Assembly: GCA_025266875.1 (NCBI GenBank)
Contig: JALLLT010000040.1
Coordinates: 1-64,000, forward strand
Reading direction: 5' to 3'
DNA from: Fennellomyces sp. T-0311
Taxonomy: Eukaryota > Mucoromycota > Mucoromycetes > Mucorales > Lichtheimiaceae
DNA: 64,000 nucleotides
Made by a program: the position numbers and the translations under genes
Shown: in pieces, positions 24,779 to 36,303 of the stretch
Layout of the letters: each line of letters begins with the position of its first letter
How positions within the stretch are numbered: the stretch's first letter is position 1
Notes under the pieces: generated by a model
Told to the model about the DNA's origin: nothing
The model's database searches: none
The model's input: the letters and a program-made list of their open reading frames with translations, nothing else

Positions 24779-26134
24779 GAAGAAAAAAAAGTAGAGAAAG
24801 AACGAATTTGAATTGTTTGCGCAAACTTTATATATTTGCTTCTTTTGGTGTTGCATCATTTTGTATGCATTGCATTGGCTCTCCGTGATCTGTCAATCAT
24901 GTAAAACTGCGCCACTCATCCGTACTGGGAGCCTGCTGGTTTAAGATGTCATACTGTCGATTCGTTTTTTGAATCGAGCTACATCATCGTATCGCGAACG
25001 AAAACCCATAATGGGTATCGGCTTAGACTGTCAATAAGAACAGGATCGTATGTATAGGTACGCATGTATATATGCATAATTTTGATTGTAGTATTAATCA
25101 CTTGCCAGTAATATTTATTCATTGTCACAGATTGTGCTGCTTTCATGCATCTAATGGATGTATCAACACCAGATGTTCAAACACTCGGGGTATGCCTACA
25201 GCAAATATGGAAGTCCTTTGCAGCATACGAGTACGCATCATATTTGGGATCATGGGTTCGTAGGAAGTTTAAAGTAGTGCTGTTTTATGTGGCAACATCG
25301 AATTCAAGGCAAATGAAAACAGAGTACTTGCGCATGGAATCTTAATGCTATTTTTCGGGAATCTTGAGCAGCTCCACTATCGCGCAAGGATATTCAAATT
25401 AGTTTTATGGCCGCAACAGTTACAATGCTTTGAGTCAGAGCAATATCTCTTTTCGTTGCATAAGCTAAAACTGCTGAAAACCAGTCTTCAACAATTATTG
25501 TTGACTTTCATGGGAGAGCGGCTTATTTTTTCCCGAATATACATCCATAGTTACCCGAGAGTCCATGTCTCTTGGTTTTTGCAGTATTGTTCGTTTTGAT
25601 CGATTTGTAGTACCATACCAGATATTGTTTTGTGATCCACCCCAGTCGATTCGATTGTCAAGAGTTTGTGTTGAATTCCGTAATTATATAGAGCTGATTT
25701 CTCTTTACTTACGGTACGCAGTAACTCGCATATACGCGTACCTAAGTACACATAAAAAATATATACTTTTATTTGGCTTTGGAAGTATATTAGTGGAAAT
25801 CGCTTTGTTATAGACTTATATAACGAATATGCTTTCACGACGAGAGCTGTATTGATTGTTTAAAATACACTGCCAATGAAATTCATAGTTTAGTTCGCAA
25901 TGCAAGTAAAATGTTGTAAAGCTTGTTGACTTGGCCCGAGATATATGATACCGTTTGCGCGTTTGTTGGTAGCACGATGGACTGGAGTTCAGCGAATACA
26001 AAAGTACACGACTTCATATTCAAGTAGAAAACCGGTTAGATCGCTTTTGTCTATATCTTTCACATCATATACTTGAGTAATGGACATGTAGTGGTGGTAT
26101 TATCTTGTGTAATGATCAGAAGACAAAAATGTTG
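24779..26134. other. intergenic region upstream of FAO copy 6
   Basis: The stretch 24890-25330 is the partner of a diverged duplication at 26385-26760. The remainder is AT-rich with short unassigned frames and no supported gene. Confidence 0.5.
24826..24836 (-). promoter_or_regulatory. TATA box of FAO copy 6
   Basis: Minus strand AATATATAAAG, about 50-60 nt before the ATG, in the array-wide position. Confidence 0.6.
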
Positions 26135-26290
26135 TCAGTTTGCATGTCGCTTTGTAGAATGATGTTGCGTAGCTTGATATATCAGCAAGATGATCGTTAT
26201 TGACGATTGCATCCTGTTAATGTTCCGTAAGAGAAGCAACAGGTGTATAAGCAATAGCTGACAATGCCCTAATATGCGCATTATAACGAG
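26135..26290 (-). pseudogene. relic of a seventh fatty alcohol oxidase, N-terminal fragment
   Basis: Reading the minus strand from about 26285 gives AHIRALSAIAYTPVASLTEH, then a stop, then QDAIVNNDH and LADISSYATSF. This aligns with the copy 6 N-terminus (EAHIKVLESIADTLVASLTE, then AAILNDSH, then DMSSYAEFSG) with a gap of about seven residues. The start codon region is lost and nothing downstream of this fragment is recognisable. The order and strand continue the array. The DNA further upstream also matches that of copy 6, so this was a duplicated unit that has decayed. Confidence 0.75.
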
Positions 26291-26384
26291 AAAAAAGAAT
26301 ATGCAACTCAGTATATATTTGTTTGCTCGGTACTGCATACGTAGCATGATATAGCTACAGTATAGGTAACACTGCTCCGCAAGC

Positions 26385-26760
26385 ATGAAACCGGTATAAA
26401 ATGTCGTACCGCCTTCGCGTTTTTAAATCGAACCACATTGTCGTGTCGAGAAGCCGTATGTACGCTGGCTTAGACTATGAATAAGAAGGTAATCATAATT
26501 ATACGCACTTCTACATGGTATTAGCGATTGTATCAGCCGCTGTATGTAGTGATCTTATGTTGACACAAATTATGCTTGCTGTGCATTCAAATTATGGCCA
26601 ACGGATAGTCCAATACTGGATGTCACATACCACAAATACGGCAACACTCGAATACACTCAGTATCGGTGATCACGAGCCCATGTGGACTCTAAAGTAACG
26701 CTTGTTCATCAAAGTGTCAAGCCAAACGAGAATAGAGTTATGTGACGGAACAGTCGTGCC
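26385..26760. repeat. diverged duplicate of the region upstream of FAO copy 6
   Basis: Blocks align in order with 24960-25330: TTTTTAAATCGAACCACAT with TTTTTTGAATCGAGCTACAT, GGCTTAGACTATGAATAAGAA with GGCTTAGACTGTCAATAAGAA, TGACACAAATTATGCT with TGTCACAGATTGTGCT, and GAGAATAGAGTTATG near the far end. It carries the promoter side of the relic FAO. Confidence 0.65.
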
Positions 26761-26836
26761 AAGACCGTTTTGGAAATACGGAATTTGAAGTTGAGCAAGT
26801 TTCGAGTCTTGCTTTAACGTTTCTACAACAAAGAAA

Positions 26837-28490
26837 ATGGAGGCTCAACGAATTCGCGAAGGTGTAAAGTTAATGCAGGAGGGCGACAAAGCGTAAGGGC
26901 GCAACAAAACCCGTTCAGCCCAATGGTGGGTAATGCTAACATTTATTTAGTTCATCCAAAGGTCTCTTTCGTAAGCCGGATTGGGATGTCGCTTCAGGAT
27001 GTTATGACCACGCAGGTATATATATTTGCTTTGCTCGGGCGATTTTTTGGTTACTCAGTAATGCTCGTAGCCACATCGTTCAAACTGGCAAAATCGTATG
27101 ACCAGGCTGTTCAGGCTTATTTAAAGTCTTCCGAGGCCTACTTTAAGGCTGACACGTAGGTGGCACCTTGTTTCTATGGCAATAAGCGGGCTCAATGGAT
27201 TAGAAATTTAGTACTCACCTTTCCGGCAAAGCGCTAGAGAACGCAGCACTCTTGTTGGCGCGCGAACTTAATCAACCCCAACGCGCTGCAGAGCTCTATC
27301 AGCGCGCTAGCAATATGTTTATGACAGGAGGTAAGGATTTTTTGGTGTTGTTCAGGATGAAAGGCTTATAAGTGACATAGGAAGCATTGACCGTGCTGCG
27401 GAACAACTGGAAAAGGCTGGCAGGTAACAATGGATAATGCATTGACCAAACAAGTACTAATCTTCCTATTGTGTAGGGCATTGGAGAACACCGATGCGAA
27501 CGCTGCAATTGAAATGTACAGCTCCGCTTGCGCACTCTACGAACAAGAAGACAGAGGCCGCATGGCTATCGAGATCTTCAAAAAGGCTGTGGCACTGCTG
27601 ATACGCAGTAAAAAGTAGGCTTGGAGCAGGGTTTGTCACGAGAAAAAGAGAGCTCACATCGGGTTAAACCAGGTACGAAAAGGCTGTGGACATGCTGCAC
27701 CGTCAATCTGCCGTTCTGCGCAAACTTGCCAACCGTTCGCATCTGTACAAGGCCAACTTGAGCATTTTGATCGTTCTGTTTGCTGTTGGTGACGAAGTTG
27801 AGGCCGGAAAACAATTCAATTTCATGTGCAGGTTTGTAAAGCAATGAGGATATCATAGAGCATGTGTGTGCTGATACAATCAATAGCAACGATCCTGGAT
27901 TTTCACAAAGCGAGGAGGCAGAAATTGGGCAGCTATTGTTGCAAGCGTACAACGAAGGAGATCAGGATTTGTTGGAACAGGCCGTTCGAATGCAACATAT
28001 TTCGTTCCTCGACAATGAGGTTGCCAAGCTTTCGCGCACACTGACTGTTCCCGGGGAGATGCTTTCAAGCGGTGGTATGGATTCGCATGCTGGCGGTGCT
28101 ACTGGGAATTATAAGGGCAATCCTCCCATCCACAACCGACCCAAACCCCCTGTGGGTAATGTTCACGGCATGTCTCCAGCCCAGGTCCGAGCTGAACTTT
28201 ACAGTACGCCATTATCCAAACGCCAACACACGGAAAAGCAACCGATCCCTCCTCCTGCGCAAGATACTTACCCCAAACAAGATGCTTATCCAAGACAAGA
28301 TGCTTACCCAAGACAACCACCAGCTCAACAGCCACCAGCTGAAAATGAGAAGCAGTATTATCAGCCAACGCCTCATGAACTGGATGAAGAGTTTGCTCGT
28401 TTGAATGTGCAGCCCGATGAAAAGAAGCCCGCTCCACGACAGCCACCACCCCAACTCGATGACGATGATGATGATTTTGATTTGCGTTAA
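26837..28490 (+). CDS. gamma-SNAP (soluble NSF attachment protein, Sec17 family)
   Basis: Adaptor that recruits the ATPase NSF/Sec18 to SNARE complexes for disassembly in membrane traffic. Eight exons (26837-26892, 26951-27015, 27059-27155, 27212-27330, 27381-27423, 27477-27614, 27673-27831, 27863-28490) sum to 1305 nt, 434 residues. The TPR-like helices follow the gamma-SNAP order: GLFRKPDWDVASGCYDHA, ATSFKLAKSYDQAVQAYLKS, LSGKALENAALLAREL, IDRAAEQLEKAGR and PGFSQSEEAEIGQLL, ending with AKLSRTLTVPGEML. The usual family length is about 310. The extra 120 residues are a disordered tail rich in Pro and Gln, with a short repeat (DTYPKQ, DAYPRQ, DAYPRQ) and an acidic end DDDDDDFDLR. It converges with the next gene. 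Confidence 0.9.
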
Positions 28491-28732
28491 GCTTTTAGGA
28501 CATATTCCCATTTATCGCTGTAATAAAGAAACACACGTGTCGAAACCTTTCTAGAGATGCATTCAATATCAGTCATCATAGGGAAAACATTAGGATAAAT
28601 AGTTATTCTAGGCGCAATGAGAAGCGGGTGGTATCGTAAATTTACAAAAGGAGAGACTATGTATGCAATCGAGGGTAAACAAGGGTAAATTCAGAAATAC
28701 ACGAAGGAGAGGATATAAACAATAAGCCTTTT

Positions 28733-31127
28733 TCACGGCTTCACGGCCCTTTTAATAAATTGGAGGAATCGCTCGCCATAGACACGAGGATGTACGGAGG
28801 AGATGGTGGCCTAGAAACCTCTGGTAAGTAATCACATCCTCAGCCAATTGCTACTTTCTTACCTTATCCTGAGTAATGCTTTTCCAGACGTGCTCGGTCT
28901 TCTTTACAATGTTGTATGGGGTAAGGATGTCGATCACACCGATAAAGTAAAGTGTCCTCGTCGCCTCGTTGCATTCATCACTCGATTGGAAGCCCCCATC
29001 ATCCCCATAAAAAGCACACCATCGGCGTCTGGAATAGAGAAGCATACGATGAGTTACAATACCGAATTGCAAGGGTGTAATATACATTACTCTTCTGATG
29101 GCAATTCAGGAAGTTCCGACGTGTCCAGTTGCACAGGGCTAGCGTGTTTTAATGCCTTTCGAACGATATCTGCCTTGCTTTCCCGTCGACTAGCAAACGA
29201 CATTTGTCGCTCCATGTGCGTCGCCTATACATCGTTCTCGTCAGATACAACAACCGATATTATTTCCTAGCAACCATTACCTTGACGACTTGCAGATGGT
29301 GATCACGGATTCCTTCTGTGTTACCTCGTCGCAGATCGTGCATGCCAATCAGCAAACTGTAATCCATGATATTAAAGCGGGCCAAAAACTGGAATATCAC
29401 ATGTGAATACCACAAATCTCCATCGCCATCGGCTTTTGTTACCTCAACATCGCGCTCCAATTGGGTGATAAACAATGATCGTTTTTCAGGGCCGAGTTCC
29501 AACCTTTCTGATTGCGCTATCCAGTTCTGGTCCTTTAATACCGCATTAGGGTTTTTTGCAACATCCTTTTCAGGAGTGAGTCGTCCAAATGTCGATCCTT
29601 TCAAATCATAAGTTGTGTGCACATCTTTGCTTGCCGGAAACACGTTGCCCATGACAACAAAATGCTTCTTTCGTCCATGCGGCAGCTTAATGCGATGCAA
29701 TCCGTAGAATCGGCATAACAATGTATTCGGGTTACGACACACGTGCTAAAATAAATCAGCACGCACATTTTGTTTACGTGCAGAATGTATCCCTTACGTC
29801 ATAGTAATCCCTCAGTATCCGTCGCAGAAACCGATGCTCAGTATGATGTATGGTCTTGATAATGAAGCGATAATCCCGGGAGTAGTAGAAGAAGCTTTTG
29901 CTTTTTCCTGGAGACGTCAACTCAGATAATATATACTTGTTTGTCAGCGACATCTACCCGTAGCGTATTAGTACCCCGGCAAAACAAAAAAAAATCACGA
30001 GAAGACGACTCGTTACCATGTAGTCAGCGGCGTCAATGTGGAATTTTTCTCGAAGGTTTCGGAAAACCCAAGGTGCATAATCTTTGAACTTGAAATCGTA
30101 CTTGACGCCTGGCGTTAACTCGTTCCCAGTGCTATCATGCCGAATGTAAGGGAGGAGACACGAGGAAGACAAATGAAAAGCTTACATATCAAAAACCAAT
30201 TTGTGCGCAGCCCTAAAGTCCTCGGGTGTCGGGTCTCTGCGCATCTTGGCGGAAACACGGCCCACCTAGCAAGCCCGGATCGTTTTAGTTCATGTGTTTT
30301 AATTTCCAAATCCAGTGTCTTATGAACGGCCCAGGGCGCCCAGCATCCCCCCTTCCCATCACCACCCTTGCAATCTATCCATAACTACATACCGCAATCC
30401 GGATACCCGTCAGCATGTCGTACCTGCATGCATGCATTAATGCAACCTGTATTACTGCGTGATGACACTTTCAGCCAACTTACATGAGCTGGTAACTCTG
30501 ATGGCCCTCAGCAATACGAGTTCCGATGGTGACTCTATGATCCGCCTCGTCGTCCGTATCGATATCGGCATACGTGCGCCTTTTGCGAACAGATGCCCGA
30601 CGAGCAGCACGACGAGCAGTGATCTCCGCTTCCAGCGCCGCTTGCTCTTCCGGATTGAGGTCACCTAGATCAAAGTGAGTCGACTGGCGCAGACGTTGGC
30701 GCATGGATGGTGTGCCGGATGATCGCAGGGATGCGCGCCGTCTGTTCCAGGCTGGGTCAGAGTTTCGTTTTATAACACGGTCCAATGGATGGAACACGGA
30801 CGAAGGATCGATCGCAGTATGATGATGGTCCGCATGCCAGCCTGCAGACACGTTAGCATCGGCCGGCCCGTTTGAAACAGTAACAGGCACAGCATCCTCC
30901 TCACTGTTATCGATGAATGGGACATTCTTGCGTAGTGTGCTGGAACGTGACGGAGGAGGTGTTGACGGAGCGACTACGGCACCCACACTGTCCCGTTTCA
31001 GCACCGTCGTAGGCGTTGTCGGAGGAGTGCAGGGGCCACCACGATGGTGCGTCTGATTAGTCTCCGATGAATGGTTGTTGGCAATAGCAATGGGTGTTTG
31101 TTGTGATTGATTGACAGCAAGAGACAT
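28733..31127 (-). CDS. MSS4: phosphatidylinositol-4-phosphate 5-kinase (Mss4-type PIP5K)
   Basis: Makes PI(4,5)P2 from PI4P at the plasma membrane, controlling actin and endocytosis (family knowledge). The ATG is at 31125-31127; the longer frame to 31139 begins with a non-ATG codon. The first 200 residues are disordered, with Pro/Ser/Thr runs and a basic [13 protein letters not shown] segment. The kinase core begins at [17 protein letters not shown] and [11 protein letters not shown]. It contains [18 protein letters not shown], nucleotide-binding [27 protein letters not shown] and catalytic [12 protein letters not shown]. After a variable insert with [18 protein letters not shown] (activation-loop side) come [23 protein letters not shown] and the last exon [17 protein letters not shown]. 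The stop TGA is at 28733-28735. Many short introns. The enzyme looks complete. Confidence 0.92.
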
Positions 31128-31265
31128 TAGCCACAACAACAGAGCAAAAAAAAGTTAGGAAGAAGGCGGGAAGAAGCGGTGCGACACACAAACACTGTAT
31201 TAAAATGGCTCTTAAGCGGAGAATTTCTTGTGAAGATCTTTTCTGGCTCACATTATGTAAGGGGC

Positions 31266-32258
31266 TCATCTGTTGAATAGTTCTGGCTTGCTGTCTGCCA
31301 GTCCATGATACAACGCAAGAGTCGACAGAAGCTTGGCGTCTGGGGCAGCCTTCCATGCATCCTTTAGTGTAACCAGCTTGAGGGTGATGTTCTCTCCTCG
31401 ATCACGGAGCCCTGTGAGTTTCCCTTCCAGCGCATTTATTTCGGACGCAGGCATGTGCTTGATGCACATAAAGAGACGGATGAATTCGTCTGCATTATCA
31501 AACGTGTGAGCTATCAAGCCGTGTGGGAGAAAAATACAGATTACGTACCGCATCCTCCAGCTGAAGGGTACATCCCTTGCCACTGGTCATCGTACGCTTC
31601 ATGTGTAAGGTCCACGAGCTCATGCTCCTGGATCGATAACCCTTTGACGTATCAATTAATGCTGCTATATGCCTGCTGTTTTCTTTTCTTACCTGTCTCC
31701 TCATATATCTCCTTTGCAGCAGTGCCTGCAAAGTTGCCAGATCCATCCAACATACCAGCCGGCAGTTCTGGAAATTCCAGATCACCCACGGGGATACGCG
31801 GTTGCATCGTTAAAAGAATCCGATCGTCTTTTCCTTCACATCTCAAGACGATCAACATCGAGACTGAGCCTCCACGCTTTTCTTCTTTGTCAGCATGCGA
31901 ATATTACGTAAGACTCGCTCAATTATACCATAAACACAATCCCGGGAGCCGTTTTCCCGTTTTCTTTGAATCGAACGTCTGCCTTGAACTTGACAAATCC
32001 AAGTTTGCCAGACCCAAACATATCCGTGCTCTGAATTTCGATTGACCGAATATCCATTTCGTTTTGTCGAACGCGTTGCGCTTGGTCCAAACGCGATACC
32101 CATTCTTTGAACGGTGCGAAATCAAGTACTTGAGGTAGAATTTCGGGTGTCGCGCCGGAAACAGGTACCTTTTGATTAGCAATCGAAACTGAATGTGCCA
32201 TTGTTGTAAATGCCCGTAGCAATGACCGACTAGGACGGATAAACTGCTGCAAAAACAT
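31266..32258 (-). CDS. Nudix hydrolase, sugar-nucleotide pyrophosphatase (NUDT14/NUDX14-like)
   Basis: Expected to cleave ADP- or UDP-sugars to sugar phosphate and nucleotide. Four exons; the ATG is at 32256-32258, as the longer frame starts with TTG. The N-terminus MFLQQFIRPSRSLLRAFTTM is basic and lacks acidic residues, so a mitochondrial presequence is possible, with an alternative start at the second Met. The core reads RGGSVSMLIVLRCEG, ELPAGMLDGSGNFAGTAAKEIYEETG (Nudix box, Lys replacing the usual Arg), then YPSAGGCDE and ITLKLVTLKDAWK. The PSAGGCDE motif and the layout match plant NUDX14-type enzymes. An intron cuts the Nudix box end after EETG. It lies 138 nt upstream of the kinase gene on the same strand. 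Confidence 0.87.
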
Positions 32259-33388
32259 TCCCAAGCAAACAGAATATTATGCACTGGGTTTCAACATGAA
32301 CTTGCACTAAAATTCAGCACTAATTGCGATCGATCCACCGTTGCCAAGAAGCGTTTGTTGCTTAGCTTAATGCGTAAGCTGATAAAGTCCCGTTAGCGGG
32401 CAGAGAGGTTTCAAGGTCCTAGCTTCTTCAAAGGTGTCGTTTTCTTAGTATGTGAACCTTATCCCCAGAGCATATCTCAGTACCGTTCAGCCTGATTGTT
32501 ACTTTTGTGTATATCGTTCGATCCAATATTTGGTTATTCCCCATTGTCCTATTATCTTGTGAGACGTTGCAAATGCTGTCAGAGGCTGCCAATTGCCAAG
32601 CGACACACTCAAGGCTGGTACCATGGATCATGTGGGACGATGATAAACTCTAATTCCAAAAGCGTAGCTTAATTACCAGTTTGAGAAGATTCCGCTAGTG
32701 CTCGGCTCCATCGTTCTTCTTGTGTAAAGAATTCCCATCTTTTTTTTTCTTGCTCGTATTTCTTTTGATCATACGACACAACAAGAAGGTCAATTATCAG
32801 CAACGCAAGTCGCGTGTGATCAATTGTGCGGCGCGATGTTTACAGACTATTACGTATTAAAAAGGAATCAGTATCGTCGATGCCATGCTCGTGATCTTGA
32901 TAGATAGGGCTTGAGTTCCTTCATCTGCTAGTACATAGGTTCATTGATGCTCTCGGTTCTACTAAAGAAGGTTCTGTGATCTATCTATGTATGTTCTGCG
33001 GATGTAGCAGCTGTTCCTTGCTTATTACTGCAATTGACTTTATGATTGGTAGCCTAAACAAGGCCAAAATTGATAATGATAGCACGTATTATATAATCTC
33101 ATTTATCCGATAATAATCTTCACGATTGACTTTGTTTTCGTATACTCAAATACTCATAGTGAGTTGACTATATGGTGCGCTGGTTAAAATGGACGAAACT
33201 TTAAAAGTGCTCCACTCTATTTGATCACATGCCTATCAATCCATTGACAATCCTGCCATATTTAAAATCACCATGCAGCATCATCTCCTGGATTATACAC
33301 CATGTTTAACTCTCCAGAGACGAGAAATTTTAAATGAAAAAACGTTTAATTGGGTCCAGCTAAAAAACAGCGGCATTACTTCTGATGA
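32259..33388. other. intergenic region
   Basis: No gene, RNA or repeat recognised. The first 100 bases are the upstream region of the Nudix gene. Confidence 0.4.
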
Positions 33389-33393
33389 ATGCA

Positions 33394-33776
33394 TGTCGTA
33401 TTTCCGACATACACCATCATCCATGGTTACATGCTTTTCCTTAGTCCTTGATTATATCCACTGTCATTACGACATCAACAACCGTACAGTTATCAATTGC
33501 CCTATTTGCTCTTATGTGCAACCTTGATCCGGCTTTACCGATTATATAAGGCAACTCCGTTAACTTGGTCTCAGATCTTCGGTCTCTTCAATAATATGGC
33601 AAGATCATATGAGACTCGGTGATAACATGGAGCTTTGGGACTATTACATAAAGCATAGGTCTTCTTCGTCCCCAGCTCATCAACAGTATAAATAGAGAGA
33701 AGTTTTCCTCAATAAAACAGGATCTTATTTTTGGTCTCGTCATTTTGAAAGCCTTCTCCAATTCAGCGATACCACA
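33394..33776 (+). mobile_element. solo LTR, copy A, with 5-bp target duplication
   Basis: Starts TGTCGTAT and ends ATACCACA, so the termini are TG...CA with a near-perfect 8-bp inverted repeat. It is flanked on both sides by ATGCA (33389-33393 and 33777-33781), a perfect 5-bp target duplication. Inside, a TATAAATAGAGAG box is followed some 15 nt later by AATAAAA, the usual promoter and poly(A) signal arrangement of an LTR. No internal retroelement sequence is adjacent, so this is a solo LTR left by recombination. Orientation is taken from the TATA box. Confidence 0.88.
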
Positions 33777-33781
33777 ATGCA

Positions 33782-34660
33782 TGGCAAGATCTAAATTTTT
33801 GATCTGTTACCGTAGCAAGAAAGCATATCCACTTGTCAAGCGACGTTTGTCCTGGGTATAGGAGCTGGTATTTTGATTTTTTCCTTGAGCGCCACAGAGA
33901 TTCGCAGCGATCTGCCTTGGAACCCGCATACTGAACGGTTATAGTACTGCAGCGCAAGTGTTCCCAATCATCAAAGGTACAAAATGGATCTTTACCTGCC
34001 ACACATTGGAGAGTCTAATTGGGGTTAAGCTACCATTGCAAAAGTAGGGTGCGTTACTCCATAGCAAAATCAACACACTCGTGCTTCCGAAGAAGCCAAC
34101 TACTCCAATAGTTCAAAGGACGGGCACGGTCTTGATTGCTTCTCTCTTTTGGAGCCGGTATCCGTGTAGACTGATCTTGACACCGCGAAAAGAAAAAGAG
34201 CAAAAAAGTGAGAGCATAACGCGAGGAAACAAGCAGCAATTGACAAAGATAGCAATAAAACCCACATTCCAAAGGAACATGTACCCATAGATAAGGATCC
34301 AAGTATCCCACTCGACCCGTGGAAAGAAAAAACGCAAATGAACGAGAAAACAAATGGAAAAAAAAAGCATATGAACGGGAAAACAAATAGACAAAAAAGC
34401 AAACGACAACGGGTTACCTGATCCTATATTCCTTGCGGACATTCGATGGACGATGCGACGGTAAAGAGGATATAAAAAAGAGCGAAGAATCTGCAGATTG
34501 CGATATGCCGTTCATATGCCCTTGGGTGCTAGCTTTTCATTGGGCCATCACTAGCGCAGCATTGTTGCAGACATATAAGTTCAGCAAGAAAAAGTTGTCC
34601 AAGCAATGCCACGAAAATCATGATATCATCGCCATGTTTCCATGTAAGCGGACTTCCAAA
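33782..34660. other. stretch between the two solo LTRs
   Basis: About 880 bp. Each LTR has its own target duplication, so this is host DNA and not retroelement interior. Overlapping minus frames at 34054-34442 are rich in Phe and low-complexity and come from an A-rich tract on the plus strand. No gene is supported. Confidence 0.55.
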
Positions 34661-34665
34661 GGTTG

Positions 34666-35060
34666 TGTCGTATCCTGACATACCAGCCATCCATTGTCTA
34701 CAGACCTTTCCATCTCAGCCTTTGTTACATCCGTTCCTTTATTTCGTCATCAACAACCGCACAGTTATCTATTGGCCTGTTCACTGGCTTGTGTGTCAAG
34801 TGAGACCTTGATCTGGGTTCAGACTTCAAGAAGGACCATTCACGGTAACTCAGTCTCTGCATGACTATCCGCTCCTTCGTAATAAGGCAGTATGGTCATC
34901 AGGGATTATGGCGATAACATGGATTCGGCTCTGATAGAAAAGCATTCACCTTCTCCGTCCCGACTCATCATCATTATAAATAGAGAGTAGTTTTCCTCAA
35001 TAAAACATTATCTTATTTTTGGTCTCGTCATTTGAAGCTTTCCAATTGAGCGATACCACA
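34666..35060 (+). mobile_element. solo LTR, copy B, with 5-bp target duplication
   Basis: Same family and orientation as copy A: begins TGTCGTAT, ends ATACCACA, with TATAAATAGAGAG followed by AATAAAAC and then a TCTTATTTTTGGTCTCGTCA block shared with copy A. The flanks are GGTTG at 34661-34665 and GGTTG at 35061-35065, a perfect 5-bp target duplication. The 5' half has diverged more than the 3' half. Confidence 0.88.
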
Positions 35061-35065
35061 GGTTG

Positions 35066-36303
35066 GTTCAGTATAAGCAACTTGGCCTTTTCGTACAACG
35101 TAGTAGGTCGCCTTATTTCGACCCTCTCCCTGTAAACGAGAAAATGAATGTCTCATGGGCTTTTCCTTGCAGCCGAAGAGCCACTGTGTCCAAGTTCATT
35201 AAATGACTCGCCCATGGTAGTTTAGTTATTAGTATTGTCCATGGTGCCTCTATGTTGCTTATTGTGAATGCATTAAGAAGGGTCAAGTTAAACTTTCGAT
35301 TTGAACACTGGCTTCAACGACCTGTGCACACCGTTCAAGAGATTTGTACAAGTTCTGGAATTTAACACAACCATAACAAAAAGTGCGAACACGTTCCCAA
35401 AAATTGGATCTTAGATTGTAGTTGGTAATACGATATATCTGTAGACATAATGTATACCATAGCTACAACATAACTGGTGATGTTCTCGGGTGTCGTGGCT
35501 TTCATATCATCAAGTTCTATATTTACGATTTTTAATACACGATTGTATGACCAATTTATAGCAATAATAACTTATCATGATTCTGGCTGATGTGTATGCT
35601 TTCTTCTTTTTCATAACTTGATGAAATTCTTCATTCTGAAAAGTCGCCTTTAGTAATCTCACTTAGTTCAAATTATAGATAAGTACCTGAAGGCAATATA
35701 ATCAACAAAAGTCAACCTTTGTCACACGGCACATACTGGAGGTCTGGTAATATCAATTTGTTATTGACGATCAAAGTACAATGCAGCGAAGCATAATGCT
35801 TTGTCACCCCAAAAGTATTAATACTTTGGAATTCATACCCTTTGGTATCGATAAGCGATTACACCATGTGTTAGCATTGATGACTTTGTTACTATCAGGC
35901 TTATCATACTGGTGAGTACTTGAATGATGTTTACGTTAATGACTATGTTGCTAAACTTTGTCTTCCTAACCAGCTCGGGAAACTAACTCATACTCCTTCG
36001 CTATGTCCAGTGCTTCCCCTGGTGGCGGTGGCTTGGGGATGTGGTTAATAATGTTGCTTGTAATCCGGCGCACGATTCGCTTCAGCTCGTTTCTGTTGCG
36101 GATGAACCCTTCGAGACGCTGGCTCTAGAATTTCAATCTGTACATGGGCGTGTTTCGCAGATGTTCCTTAACATCTATTTGATAGTTAGCATACTTTTGC
36201 CTATGAGTTCAATGGAAGCCTTACTCTGTTTTCAATGTACCATTACCAACAGTGTCTGGTTGGTATTGTACAAAGCTGTAGAAGAGTTCTATATTTTAGC
36301 ATT
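35066..36303. other. intergenic region
   Basis: No complete gene. On the minus strand about 35980-36130 there is a convincing-looking coding stretch (FIRNRNELKRIVRRITSN, then HIPKPPPPGEALDIAKEYEL) without a start. A TGCTAAC branch-site-like motif followed by ATAG lies just upstream, but the frames do not join to the ORF at 36.3-36.8 kb without a stop. Confidence 0.4.

Noticed and set aside
34054..34442. Three overlapping Phe-rich minus frames
   Set aside because: Produced by an A-rich low-complexity tract on the plus strand; frames differ and none has a motif.
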